Source of the DNA: an uncultured bacterium
Lineage (GTDB): Bacteria; Cyanobacteriota; Vampirovibrionia; Gastranaerophilales; Gastranaerophilaceae
Reading direction: 5' to 3'
Assembly (NCBI GenBank): GCA_946622415.1
Contig: CAMOPX010000009.1
Location: 1-64,000, forward strand
DNA length: 64,000 nt
Under the pieces are notes generated by a model. The model searched no databases. It was given only the letters and a program-made list of their open reading frames with translations, and was not told where the DNA came from. Positions 15,749 to 24,754 of this stretch are shown one piece after another. The translations under genes and the position numbers were made by a program. Numbering within the stretch: position 1 is the stretch's first letter; every line of letters starts with the position of its first letter.

Positions 15749-16615
15749 CTATTTATAAATCACTTTCAAAATCCGTATAAATTCTTTCAGGCTTTCCCTT
15801 TTATCGTTTGTGTGAACACATAAATAACATTCAAATTTTTCTTCACAATCAAACGGAATCCAAGCAAATTCCCCTGTGTAATCTTGAAAAAATCCGGGGG
15901 TTAAACAAATTCCTTTATCAGCCAAAATATTTGTCATTGTTGTTTCATGGGTTTCTGAATTAAAGTAATCTATGTCAATAGAATTTATTATTCTCTGCTG
16001 CAGTGTTCTCAATTGCGGTGGTGAACCACCGCCGACCATCAACGTTCTTCCCTTTAAATCAGATATTTTTGCAGTTTTCAATTTTGCAAGTTCATCATCT
16101 TTTTTTGTTATCAAATAAATTCTGCTTGTATATAGATGAATCAGTTTTGTATCAGGGACGTGTTTCATCTCATTATCAAATGTGAAAAATATATCCTGAT
16201 TTCCTTTCAAAAAATCTTCAGGTTTATAAAATCCGTTAAATTTCGGTGTTATTGAAATATCTGGATATATCTTACCAAATTCTTTCATTGCCTGTGGCAG
16301 ATAATAAATACAAGAACGTGTAGGCAAGCCGATTGTAATGTTATCAGAATATTTTTTACTGAAATTTTGTGCCTGTTCTATTCCGAGACGTAACTCGTCT
16401 TTTACTGTTTTTAGTGTGGTAACAAATTGTTTACCGGCAGGAGTCAGGGTCGCGCCTTTTCCCGACCTTTCAAAAAGCAAAAAATTGAGTTCTTTTTCAA
16501 CTTCTTTAATCTGATAAGTTAAAGTGGATTGTGAAATATATAAATTCTCAGCAGCTCTATTAAAATTCTGCGTTTGAGCAAGCTCCAATATGTAATCAAT
16601 TTGTTTTGTGTTCAT
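15749..16615 (-). CDS. LysR-family transcriptional regulator
   Basis: DNA-binding regulator of 288 residues. The winged helix occupies the first 60 or so residues (YILELAQTQNFNRAAENLYISQSTLTYQIKEVEKEL, classic LysR HTH), and the substrate-binding domain follows (about 90-288). It is transcribed divergently from the aldo/keto reductase operon with a 106-base gap, the standard arrangement for a LysR activator of the neighbouring operon. It also faces the cupin gene tail to tail. The inducer is unknown; the redox character of the neighbours suggests an electrophile or oxidative signal (inference). Confidence 0.9.
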   Translation of the reverse strand: MNTKQIDYILELAQTQNFNRAAENLYISQSTLTYQIKEVEKELNFLLFERSGKGATLTPAGKQFVTTLKTVKDELRLGIEQAQNFSKKYSDNITIGLPTRSCIYYLPQAMKEFGKIYPDISITPKFNGFYKPEDFLKGNQDIFFTFDNEMKHVPDTKLIHLYTSRIYLITKKDDELAKLKTAKISDLKGRTLMVGGGSPPQLRTLQQRIINSIDIDYFNSETHETTMTNILADKGICLTPGFFQDYTGEFAWIPFDCEEKFECYLCVHTNDKRESLKEFIRILKVIYK

Positions 16616-16651
16616 AATCTTATTATATTTTAATCGAAAAATTAAATCAAT

Positions 16652-16694
16652 AATTCAATATTTCAATTTGAAAAGTTGTTAAGCATAATTTATC
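16652..16694 (+). promoter_or_regulatory. promoter and LysR-type dyad for the aldo/keto reductase operon
   Basis: -35 TTGAAA at 16666-16671, 17-base spacer, -10 TATCAT at 16689-16694, followed by the AGGAG of the first reductase gene. A dyad TTCAA-N9-TTGAA (16652-16670) overlaps the -35, fitting a LysR-type T-N11-A operator placed for contact with polymerase. Confidence 0.6.
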
Positions 16695-16721
16695 ATAAGG
16701 ATATAAAAAAGGAGATAAATT

Positions 16722-17714
16722 ATGCAATATGTAAAATTAGGCAATACAGGTGTTGATGTTTCAAGAATTTGTTTAGGCTGTATGAGTTTTGGAAAACCTG
16801 GGAAAGAAAATGGCGTTTTCCCTTGGGCAAAAGATTATGAAGATGCGAAACCTATATTTAAAAAAGCAGTTGATTTAGGTATTAATTATTTTGATACGGC
16901 AAATGTTTATCAACTGGGAACAAGTGAAGAAATCACAGGTCGTTTAATTAAAGAACTTGGACTCGATAGAGATGAAATTGTTGTTGCAACAAAAGTACAT
17001 TTTGCTATGCGTGAAGGCAGACCAAACGGTGCAGGTTCTTCAAGAAAAAATATTATGGCAGAAATCGACCATTCATTAAAAAGATTAGGACTTGATTATG
17101 TAGATTTATATCAAATCCATAGGTTAGACCACGAAACTCCGATGGAAGAAATTATGGAAGCTTTGCATGATGTTGTAAAATCGGGTAAAGCTCGTTATAT
17201 CGGAGCATCTGTTATGTGGTCTTGGGAGTTTGAAAGATTAAACCAAATCGCAGAACGCAACGGCTGGACAAAATTTGTTTCAATGCAAAATCAATATAAT
17301 TTAATTTATCGTGAAGAAGAGCGAGAAATGATGCCATTATGTCAGGATAGAAAAATCGCAGTAGTTCCTTGGAGTCCTCTTGCAGGCGGAAGGTGTGCTC
17401 ACCCTTGGGGAACAAAAACCGCAAGAAATTCTATTGATGAAGTATCGCCTATGGTATGGGGTGCAACAGATGAACAAGATAAGGTTGTTGTTGATAACTT
17501 AGAAAAAATTTCAAAAGAACTCGGCTATTCTATGGCACAGGTATCTCTTGCTTGGATGTTCTCTAAACCTTATATAACTTCACCCATCGTCGGGTGTACT
17601 GATGTTAAACATGTTGAAGAAGCAGTTTCATCTTTGGACATTAAATTGAGTGATGATATAATAAAGAGGTTAGAGGAACCTTATGTACCACACATTCAAA
17701 CAGGATTATATTAA
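16722..17714 (+). CDS. aldo/keto reductase (AKR family, YajO/potassium-channel-beta type)
   Basis: NADPH-dependent carbonyl reductase of 330 residues with a TIM-barrel fold. The catalytic tetrad is visible: Asp and Tyr in YFDTANVYQLGTSE, Lys in VATKVHF and His in YQIHRLD. The coenzyme end is SPIVGCTDVKHVEEAVSSL. A strong AAAGGAG precedes the ATG. It is the first gene of a five-gene rightward operon of redox enzymes, 14 bases before a second, differently subfamilied reductase. The physiological substrate is unknown. Confidence 0.9.
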   Translation: MQYVKLGNTGVDVSRICLGCMSFGKPGKENGVFPWAKDYEDAKPIFKKAVDLGINYFDTANVYQLGTSEEITGRLIKELGLDRDEIVVATKVHFAMREGRPNGAGSSRKNIMAEIDHSLKRLGLDYVDLYQIHRLDHETPMEEIMEALHDVVKSGKARYIGASVMWSWEFERLNQIAERNGWTKFVSMQNQYNLIYREEEREMMPLCQDRKIAVVPWSPLAGGRCAHPWGTKTARNSIDEVSPMVWGATDEQDKVVVDNLEKISKELGYSMAQVSLAWMFSKPYITSPIVGCTDVKHVEEAVSSLDIKLSDDIIKRLEEPYVPHIQTGLY

Positions 17715-17728
17715 CAAGGAGAATAACA

Positions 17729-18583
17729 ATGGTACAAACATTTATAACCTTAAATGACGGAAACAAAATACCACAATTCGGGCTTGGAGTTTATCAGGTA
17801 CCGGAAGGTGAAGCAACAATAAATGCAGTTAAAACGGCGCTTGGAATGGGAATTCGCCACATTGATACGGCTCACGCATACCAAAATGAAAGAAGTGTAG
17901 GTAAAGCCGTTAAAGAAAGCGGAATACCAAGAGAAGAAATTTGGATAACTACAAAACTTTGGCCTAGTGAATATGGTGAGGGTAAAACCTCAGATGCCAT
18001 AGACAAAATGCTAAAAAGACTTGATACAAATTATATTGATTTACTCCTTTTGCACCAACAATTTGGCGACTATATCGGAGCATATAAAGATATGGAGCAT
18101 GCAGTTAAAGACGGCAGAATAAAATCTATCGGACTTTCTAATTTTGAATCTGAAAGACTTGAAGAAGTTTTAAATATGGCAGAAATTCCGCCGTCTGTTT
18201 TACAAGTTGAATGCCACCCTTATTACCAACAAAACGAATTAAAGAAAAGAGTTGAAAAATATGGAACTGTTATAGAATCTTGGTATCCGATAGGTCACGG
18301 TGATAAAAATCTTATAAATGAACCATTATTTACAAAGTTGGCTCAAAAATACGGCAAAACTAATGTTCAGATAATTTTAAGATGGCATATTCAAAAAGGT
18401 ACAATTGTTTTCCCTCGTTCAACAAATCCTGTTCATATTAAAGAAAACTTTGAAATTTTTGATTTTGAATTAACTGAAGATGAAATGAATGAAATAAGAA
18501 AACTCGATTCAGGCAAAAGATTTTTCAATATGACATTAGAACAACAGGAACAAATGTTAGGTTCTTGGAAACCTGAGGATTAA
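17729..18583 (+). CDS. aldo/keto reductase (2,5-diketo-gluconate reductase type)
   Basis: Second AKR enzyme, 284 residues, of the AKR5/DkgA-like subfamily. The tetrad is Asp and Tyr in HIDTAHAYQNERSVG, Lys in WITTKLW, His in LLLHQQ. The family block VLQVECHPYYQQNEL and the cofactor-binding FPRSTNPVHIKENFEIFDF are clear. It is more than a copy of its neighbour: the two belong to different AKR subfamilies, suggesting substrate division. AAGGAG lies upstream, and the next gene follows after 16 bases. Confidence 0.9.
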   Translation: MVQTFITLNDGNKIPQFGLGVYQVPEGEATINAVKTALGMGIRHIDTAHAYQNERSVGKAVKESGIPREEIWITTKLWPSEYGEGKTSDAIDKMLKRLDTNYIDLLLLHQQFGDYIGAYKDMEHAVKDGRIKSIGLSNFESERLEEVLNMAEIPPSVLQVECHPYYQQNELKKRVEKYGTVIESWYPIGHGDKNLINEPLFTKLAQKYGKTNVQIILRWHIQKGTIVFPRSTNPVHIKENFEIFDFELTEDEMNEIRKLDSGKRFFNMTLEQQEQMLGSWKPED

Positions 18584-18599
18584 GGGGGTAAATATTATT

Positions 18600-19145
18600 A
18601 TGGAAGAAGTTAGAATTGATGTAAGAAATCAAGAACCCGAAAGAATCGCAAAAGCAAAAAGAAGTTCGGATTTGTGTTTTAGAATAAATCAAACGAATCC
18701 AACAACTCCAGAATGTCAAAAGTTAATCAATGAGCTTTTTAATAACACATTGGGTGAAAATACTGTTATTCATCCGCCGATTTTTACGATTTTGGCAGAT
18801 AAAGTAAAAATAGGTAAAAATGTTGTTATTTTGAATGGTTTTCAATGTATGTCTGCAGGCGGTTTAACTATTGAAGATAATACAATGATATCTTTGAATT
18901 GTACTATTGCAACAAACAACCACGATATGTATGATAGATATATTATTACCTGTAAACCTGTTCATATAAAGAAAAATGTTTGGATTGGAGTAAATGTAAC
19001 AATATTACCGGGGGTTACAATAGGTGAAAATGCCGTAGTCGGAGCAGGTGCTGTTGTAACCAAAGATGTTCCCGATAACGCAGTTGTTGTCGGAAACCCT
19101 GCAAGAATAATCAGATATCTTGATGCAGAAAAATTCAAAAATTAA
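18600..19145 (+). CDS. hexapeptide-repeat O-acetyltransferase (LacA/Maa/NodL type)
   Basis: Left-handed beta-helix acetyltransferase of 181 residues. An N-terminal helical cap is followed by hexapeptide turns (IGKNVVILNGF to ENAVVGAGAVVTKDVPDNAVVVGNPARIIR). The catalytic His is in ATNNHDMYDR. The family transfers acetyl from acetyl-CoA to sugars such as galactosides, maltose or Nod factor. Its place between reductase and flavodoxin genes recurs in many gut anaerobes but does not reveal the acceptor. Confidence 0.87.
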   Translation: MEEVRIDVRNQEPERIAKAKRSSDLCFRINQTNPTTPECQKLINELFNNTLGENTVIHPPIFTILADKVKIGKNVVILNGFQCMSAGGLTIEDNTMISLNCTIATNNHDMYDRYIITCKPVHIKKNVWIGVNVTILPGVTIGENAVVGAGAVVTKDVPDNAVVVGNPARIIRYLDAEKFKN

Positions 19146-19155
19146 GGAGAAAAAA

Positions 19156-19794
19156 ATGAAAGTATTATTATTTAACGGCTCACCTCATAAAGAAGGTTGC
19201 ACTTATACTGCACTCACTGAAATCGCAAAAACTTTAAAAGAAGAAAATATTGATTCCGAAATTTATCAAATCGGGATTAAATCAATAACCCCTTGCAGAG
19301 CTTGCAGCGTTTGTGCAAAAATCGGCAAATGCGTAATTAATGACGACGACGTTAATAATTTTGTTGAAAAATGCAAAGATTTTGACGGGTTTATTTTTGG
19401 CTCACCCGTTCATTACGGTTCAGCTTCCGGCGGTATTACGGCATTTTTGGATAGAGCGTTTTTCTCTGCTTTGTTATCGGGAAAAATGGATTATTTCAGA
19501 CACAAACCTGCATCCGCTGTTGTTAGTGCAAGAAGAGCAGGAACAACAGCAGCTTTAGACCAATTAAATAAATATATGACAATATCAGAAATGCCGATTA
19601 TTTCAGGCAGATATTGGAATATGGTGCATGGGGCTTCACCTGATGAAGTTAAACAAGATTTAGAGGGTATGCAAAATATGAGAATACTTGCAAGAAATAT
19701 GGCTTGGTTTTTGAAATTGAAAGAAGCAGGACAAAACGCAGGTATTGAGCTTCCAAAACAAGAAGAAACAGTATTTACTAACTTTATAAGATAG
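19156..19794 (+). CDS. NADPH-dependent FMN reductase / iron-sulphur flavoprotein-like
   Basis: Flavodoxin-fold oxidoreductase of 212 residues. It starts KVLLFNGSPHKEGCTYTAL, the FMN-phosphate loop of the family, followed by the Cys-rich loop CRACSVCAKIGKC typical of the iron-sulphur flavoprotein branch (a possible [4Fe-4S] site), and GSPVHYGSASGGITAFLDR for the flavin ring. The start at 19156 is preferred over an in-frame upstream ATG because AAGGAG precedes it and residue 1 then matches the family start. The neighbouring flavodoxin gene begins 8 bases later, so it may be a partner. Confidence 0.87.
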   Translation: MKVLLFNGSPHKEGCTYTALTEIAKTLKEENIDSEIYQIGIKSITPCRACSVCAKIGKCVINDDDVNNFVEKCKDFDGFIFGSPVHYGSASGGITAFLDRAFFSALLSGKMDYFRHKPASAVVSARRAGTTAALDQLNKYMTISEMPIISGRYWNMVHGASPDEVKQDLEGMQNMRILARNMAWFLKLKEAGQNAGIELPKQEETVFTNFIR

Positions 19795-19802
19795 GAGGAA
19801 TT

Positions 19803-20285
19803 ATGTCAAAAACTTTGATAGCATATTTTTCAAGAACAGGCGAACAATATTCGGTAGGTAATATTACAAAAGGCAATACTGCTATTGTTGCCGAAATCAT
19901 TGCAGAAAAAACAAATGGGGATTTATTTGAAATTAAGGTGGCTAATGATAATTACCCAAATAAATATACGTCTCTTGTTCAATTTGCAAAGGAAGAAAAA
20001 CAAAGAAACGCAAGACCCGCAATTATAGGAGAAGTAAATAATATTAATGATTATGACACGGTATTTGTCGGCTATCCGAATTGGTGGGCTGAAATGCCGA
20101 TGCCTGTTTATACTTTTTTAGAAAAATACGACTTATCAAATAAAAAAGTATATAATTTCTGTACGCATGAAGGTTCGGGCGGAGTTCACGCAAATGATTT
20201 TGCAATATACGGCCATACTGCACAAAAAGATAAAGAACAAACAGAAATGCAAGTAGCAAAATGGTTGAATAGCATCGGTTTTTAA
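19803..20285 (+). CDS. flavodoxin
   Basis: Electron-transfer flavoprotein of 160 residues: the FMN phosphate loop near the start is YFSRTGEQYSVG, the 60s-type loop is VFVGYPNWWAEMPMPVYTFLE, and the C-terminal CTHEGSGGVH contacts the flavin. It belongs to the longer flavodoxin_4 family common in anaerobes rather than the short classical flavodoxins. AGGAGG precedes the ATG. It is the last gene of the redox operon, converging on the arginine operon, with 143 bases between. Confidence 0.88.
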   Translation: MSKTLIAYFSRTGEQYSVGNITKGNTAIVAEIIAEKTNGDLFEIKVANDNYPNKYTSLVQFAKEEKQRNARPAIIGEVNNINDYDTVFVGYPNWWAEMPMPVYTFLEKYDLSNKKVYNFCTHEGSGGVHANDFAIYGHTAQKDKEQTEMQVAKWLNSIGF

Positions 20286-20412
20286 TATAACCATAAAACA
20301 ACAGAAACAAACACTATGTTTTTAGAAGCCTGAAGATTAAGGATTATAAAAAGCCGCGATTTTTCAATATTTTAATAAAATTGACGCTTGATATTCAAGC
20401 CTTTCCGTAAAC

Positions 20413-20433
20413 CCTAAAAATTAGATTTTTAGG
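20413..20433. terminator. possible hairpin at the argD 3' end
   Basis: CCTAAAAAT (20413-20421) pairs with ATTTTTAGG (20425-20433) around TAG, overlapping the argD stop codon. The stem is AT-rich and followed on the minus strand only by a weak T run, so terminator function is doubtful. A second small hairpin, GCTTGA/TCAAGC, lies just upstream in the same convergent gap. Confidence 0.3.
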
Positions 20434-21604
20434 ATTCCAGTACGGTTTTTAGTATTGAAATCATTTCGTCAATATTTTCTTTTGAAATCGTTAACGGCGG
20501 GACAAACCTTATGACATTTTCACCTGCACCGATTATAAGCAATCCTTCTTTTATTGCTTTTGTCATAATGTCTTTTGCCTTCACGGTCAATTCAATGCCT
20601 GCCATAAGCCCTATTCCTCTGATTTCTTTTATAACGGAATATTGCTTCTTGAGTTCAGTCAGTTTTAAATTCAAATATTCACCCGTGTTTTTAACATTTT
20701 GAAGGATTCCCTTGTTTATTAATTTATCAAGAACCACATTTGCGCAAGCACAAGAAACGGGATTTCCTCCGAAAGTTGAAGCGTGATCTCCGGGTGTCAA
20801 AATAGAAGCTGCTATTCCTTTTGCAGCACAAGCACCAATCGGAAGTCCGTTCGCTAAACCTTTTGCCATTGCAACAATATCAGGTTCAACTCCAAAAGTC
20901 TGATAAGCAAATAAGGTACCGAGTCTTCCGATTCCGCATTGAACTTCATCAAAACAAAGCAAAACATTTTTTTCATCGCAAAGTTTTCTTAAACCTGAAA
21001 GAAATTCTTTTGTCGCAGGATAAAGTCCGCCTTCTCCCTGTACGGGTTCAACAATAATCGCGCAAGTATTATCATCAACAAGAGCTTCCACGCTTTTTAG
21101 ATTATTAAATTCTGCGTATTCAAAATTCGATAATAAAGGAGTAAAGGATTTTTGATACTTTTCTTGTCCCGTTGCGCTCAATGCCCCTATTGTTCTTCCG
21201 TGGAAGGAATTTTTCATTGTAATTATTTTAGAACAGTTTTCTCCTTTTGTTTTGCCGAATTTTTTTGCAATTTTAATTGCGGCTTCATTTGCTTCGGCTC
21301 CGGAATTACAGAAAAACACTTTTTCAAAACAAGAATTTTCAACAAGAAGCTTGGCAACTTGTGCTTGAGGTTTTGAATAGTATAAATTTGAACAGTGATT
21401 AAATTTATTTAATTGTTCAATTGCGGCATTAATGCAGTCTTTATCCTTGTAACCCAATGAATTTACGGCAATTCCCGCAGTAAAATCAAGATATTTTTTG
21501 TTATTTTCATCGTATACATACACATCCTCGCCTCTTGTAATTTCTATATCAAAACGATTGTATGTATTCATTATGTATTTGTCGCTTAGTGTTTTTGTAT
21601 CCAT
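20429..21604 (-). CDS. argD: acetylornithine aminotransferase
   Basis: PLP-dependent class III aminotransferase, 391 residues, converting N-acetylglutamate semialdehyde to N-acetylornithine. Seen: FHGRTIGALSATGQEKYQ, the cofactor Asp region LLCFDEVQCGIGR, and the Schiff-base Lys in VAMAKGLANGLPIGA. GAGGAA lies before the ATG, 4 bases after the argB stop. It is the last gene of the leftward arginine operon. The same enzyme often serves lysine synthesis as a succinyl-diaminopimelate aminotransferase. Confidence 0.95.
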   Translation of the reverse strand: MDTKTLSDKYIMNTYNRFDIEITRGEDVYVYDENNKKYLDFTAGIAVNSLGYKDKDCINAAIEQLNKFNHCSNLYYSKPQAQVAKLLVENSCFEKVFFCNSGAEANEAAIKIAKKFGKTKGENCSKIITMKNSFHGRTIGALSATGQEKYQKSFTPLLSNFEYAEFNNLKSVEALVDDNTCAIIVEPVQGEGGLYPATKEFLSGLRKLCDEKNVLLCFDEVQCGIGRLGTLFAYQTFGVEPDIVAMAKGLANGLPIGACAAKGIAASILTPGDHASTFGGNPVSCACANVVLDKLINKGILQNVKNTGEYLNLKLTELKKQYSVIKEIRGIGLMAGIELTVKAKDIMTKAIKEGLLIIGAGENVIRFVPPLTISKENIDEMISILKTVLES

Positions 21605-21608
21605 TATA

Positions 21609-22466
21609 TTATTCCTCTATTATTGTTCCGATACCGTCATTTGTGTATATTTCCAGAAGAAGCGAATGCTTTATTTTTCCGTTTATTATATGCACGGATT
21701 TTACTCCCGACTGAATTGCTTTTGCACATGATTTTACTTTTGGAATCATTCCGCCTGTTATATATTTATTTTTTATCATAGATTCTATCTCAACGGGAGT
21801 AATCTTCGATAACAGTGTAGAAGGGTCACTTTCATCTTTTCTTACTCCGTCGGTATCCGTCAGAAAAACAAGTTTTGTTGCTTTAAGTGCAATTGCAATT
21901 TCGACTGCAGCATGATCAGCATTAATATTAAATGTTTCTCCCGACTCGTTTGTGCCTATGGGAGATATAACAGGCACAAACGAAGAATCCGTTAAAGTTT
22001 GGATAATTTTAGGATTTATTTTGCAAATTTCTCCTACATATCCAATATCATCAGGACTTTTATTTGCTTCAATTAAAAGTCCGTCTTTGCCTGAGATTCC
22101 GACGGCAAGAGTACCGAATTTTTGAAAATCCGATACTATTGCCTTATTAACAGTCCCCGATAAAACTTTTTCCACTGTTTTAACAGTTTTAGAATCCGTT
22201 ACTCTGAGACCGTTTTTAAACTCGGGTTCAATGCCTTCTGTCTTTAAAGCTTTATTTATTTCAGGTCCTCCGCCGTGAACCACAACCGGATTTATACCGA
22301 CAGCTTTAAGATAGGCAATATCTTTTATGACAGACTGCCTTAAAAGAGTGTCAGTCATTGCACTTCCGCCATATTTAATTACCACCGTTTTGCCGTTAAA
22401 TTTATTAATGTACGGCATTGCTTCAACCAAAGTTTCTGCTTTCTTAATGTATTTTTCATAACTCAT
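21609..22466 (-). CDS. argB: acetylglutamate kinase
   Basis: Amino-acid kinase of 285 residues that phosphorylates N-acetylglutamate, normally the arginine-controlled step. Motifs: TVVIKYGGSAM (ATP loop), NPVVVHGGGPEIN (substrate loop) and GGMIPKVKSCAKAI. I chose ATG 22466, which follows AGGA and begins SYEKYIKKAETL as in relatives. An in-frame ATG at 22490 would overlap argJ. The extended N-terminal helix (about 1-20) is the feature linked to hexameric, arginine-inhibited kinases in the family. Confidence 0.95.
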   Translation of the reverse strand: MSYEKYIKKAETLVEAMPYINKFNGKTVVIKYGGSAMTDTLLRQSVIKDIAYLKAVGINPVVVHGGGPEINKALKTEGIEPEFKNGLRVTDSKTVKTVEKVLSGTVNKAIVSDFQKFGTLAVGISGKDGLLIEANKSPDDIGYVGEICKINPKIIQTLTDSSFVPVISPIGTNESGETFNINADHAAVEIAIALKATKLVFLTDTDGVRKDESDPSTLLSKITPVEIESMIKNKYITGGMIPKVKSCAKAIQSGVKSVHIINGKIKHSLLLEIYTNDGIGTIIEE

Positions 22467-22470
22467 AATT

Positions 22471-23691
22471 TTATGTCCTATATTCTGCATTAATTCTTAC
22501 GTATTCATAACTTAAATCACATCCCCAGCCCGTAATTTCTTCAGTACCTTCCTGAAGTATGATATCAATTTTAATCTCTCTCATTTCAAGAATTTGAAGA
22601 GCAAATTCTTCATCAAATTTATACGGCATTCCGTTTTCATATAAATCTATACTTCCTATTTCATTTTTGAATGAAATTTTAACTTTATCTGGGTTAAATT
22701 TTACACCCGAGGCGCCCATTGCGGATAAAATTCTGCCCCAGTTTGCATCTTTTCCGAAAAATGCCGTTTTAACAAGCTGTGAATTTAAAATAGCTTTGCA
22801 TAAAGTTCTTGCATCTTCTTTTAAACGAGCACCTTTTATATTTACCTCTAAAAATTTTGTTGCCCCTTCTCCGTCTGTTACAATTTGTTTTGCAAGATTC
22901 TTTGTCACATATTCAACAGCTTCCCTAAATTTGTTAAAATTTTCATCTTCTTTATCAATAAGTATATTCTCCGCCATACCGTTTGCAAGAATAAGACAGG
23001 TATCATTTGTGCTTGTTTCGCCATCAACTGTTATCATATTAAAAGAATCCGCAATATTGCTTTTAAAAGCCTTATCGAGCATTTCTTTTGTGATATTTAT
23101 ATCCGTTGTCAAAAACCCGAGCATTGTTGCCATATTCGGATGTATCATGCCTGAACCTTTTGCTATACCTGATATTTTAACGGGTTTTCCTTTAATATCA
23201 ATTTCAACCGTTATTTGTTTTTTAAATGTATCGGTTGTCATAATGGCTTCTGCACAATTTTGTGCGCTTTCATCAGAATCGGAAAGTTCTTTTGATACAT
23301 TTTTTATACCGTTTAAAATAATATCTCTATCCAATAATTTTCCGATAACTCCGGTTGATGAAACCAAAACCTGATTTTCGTTGAGATTTAAAGAAGTTGC
23401 AAGGGTTTTAGCACAATCAACCGCATCAATATACCCCTGCTCCCCCGTGCAGGCATTGGCATTTCCGCTATTAATTGCAATTGCTTGTATGTAATTATTT
23501 TCGGACAGAACTTTTATCGCAAGTTTTAAAGGTGCCGCTTTGACTGCATTTGTCGTAAAAACAGCAGAGCATAATGCAGGTTTTTCGCTATATATTATAG
23601 CTAAATCTTTTTTGAATTTTTTTATTCCTATATGATCCCCTGCAGCCATAAAACCTTTTGGAGATGTTATTCCTTCTTCTTTTATTATCAT
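22471..23691 (-). CDS. argJ: ornithine acetyltransferase / glutamate N-acetyltransferase
   Basis: Enzyme of the cyclic acetyl pathway, 406 residues, recycling the acetyl group from N-acetylornithine to glutamate. The self-cleavage site is clear in KGSGMIHPNMATMLGF, where cleavage before the Thr in ATML creates the nucleophile. The ATG at 23691 has AAAGAGG upstream; a longer frame reaches 23757 but would overlap argC deeply. The presence of ArgJ and the absence of argE or argA nearby fits the recycling route. It may be bifunctional. Confidence 0.95.
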   Translation of the reverse strand: MIIKEEGITSPKGFMAAGDHIGIKKFKKDLAIIYSEKPALCSAVFTTNAVKAAPLKLAIKVLSENNYIQAIAINSGNANACTGEQGYIDAVDCAKTLATSLNLNENQVLVSSTGVIGKLLDRDIILNGIKNVSKELSDSDESAQNCAEAIMTTDTFKKQITVEIDIKGKPVKISGIAKGSGMIHPNMATMLGFLTTDINITKEMLDKAFKSNIADSFNMITVDGETSTNDTCLILANGMAENILIDKEDENFNKFREAVEYVTKNLAKQIVTDGEGATKFLEVNIKGARLKEDARTLCKAILNSQLVKTAFFGKDANWGRILSAMGASGVKFNPDKVKISFKNEIGSIDLYENGMPYKFDEEFALQILEMREIKIDIILQEGTEEITGWGCDLSYEYVRINAEYRT

Positions 23692-23704
23692 TGATTTCTC
23701 CTCT

Positions 23705-24754
23705 TTATACTGCGTACAATGGCGGCAAATTGATAGCCGTATCTTCTTCAAAACCAAACATAAGATTCATATTCTGAACGGCTTGTCCCGACGCCCCCTT
23801 GAATAAATTGTCTATTGCTCCGATAACAATAACGGAACCTGTTCTTTTGTCAATCGTAAAACCGATATCAATATATTCGGATGACTTTACATTTTTTGTT
23901 TCAGGGAAAACCCCTTTGTTTAAAATTCTGATAAATTTTTTGTCTTTATAATATTTTAAATAAGCTTCTTTAAGTTTTTCATAATCACATTCGCAATTTA
24001 GTTTTGCATAACAAGTTGCAAGGATTCCTCTATTCATAGGTGTCAAATGCGGAGTGAAAATAAGATTTATATTTTTATTTGCAGCGATTGACAATTCTTG
24101 TTCGATTTCGGGTGTGTGTCTGTGAGAAGCTATTTTATAGGCTTTAATAGATTCATTACATTCACAGTATGAAGTTGTAATATCAGGTTTTCTTCCCGCA
24201 CCGGTTACGCCTGATTTTGCGTCAATTACTATCGTATCTGTATTTATCAGGTTTCCTTTTACAAGAGGATATAAACTTAATATGCTGCATGTTGTGTAGC
24301 ACCCCGGATTTGCAACAAGTCTTGCTTTTTTGATTTCATCAGAATGTATTTCACAAAGACCGTATACGGCTTCTTTTAAAACATCTTCTCCAAAATGTTC
24401 GACTTTGTACCATTTTTCATAGATATTTTTATCTTTCAATCTGAAATCAGCCCCTAAATCAATTATTTTGCATTTGTTTAGAATATTTTTATTAACGTTT
24501 TTTGATGCAATCCCATGGGGCAGTGCAAGAAAAATCACATCGACTTCATCGGCCAATTTTTCAATTTCATCGTTTGTTAATTTGAGTTCCGTTAAACCGT
24601 TTAAATTTTTATATATATCAGAATAGTTTTCGCCTGTATAGCTAACGGAATTTACTTTTACAACTTCTGTATAGGGGTGAGAATACAATATTCTGAATAA
24701 TTCCTGCCCCGCATATCCTGTTGCGCCTATAATTGCTGCTTTAATTTTGTTCAT
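23705..24754 (-). CDS. argC: N-acetyl-gamma-glutamyl-phosphate reductase
   Basis: NADPH-dependent reductase of 349 residues (the longer, type I form). Rossmann start KAAIIGATGYAGQELFRIL, catalytic Cys in ARLVANPGCYTTCSIL, and the KSGVTGAGRKP and HRHTPEIEQEL blocks. Its start overlaps the argH 3' end by 14 bases, indicating coupled translation. It reduces the product of ArgB to the semialdehyde used by ArgD. Confidence 0.95.
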   Translation of the reverse strand: MNKIKAAIIGATGYAGQELFRILYSHPYTEVVKVNSVSYTGENYSDIYKNLNGLTELKLTNDEIEKLADEVDVIFLALPHGIASKNVNKNILNKCKIIDLGADFRLKDKNIYEKWYKVEHFGEDVLKEAVYGLCEIHSDEIKKARLVANPGCYTTCSILSLYPLVKGNLINTDTIVIDAKSGVTGAGRKPDITTSYCECNESIKAYKIASHRHTPEIEQELSIAANKNINLIFTPHLTPMNRGILATCYAKLNCECDYEKLKEAYLKYYKDKKFIRILNKGVFPETKNVKSSEYIDIGFTIDKRTGSVIVIGAIDNLFKGASGQAVQNMNLMFGFEEDTAINLPPLYAV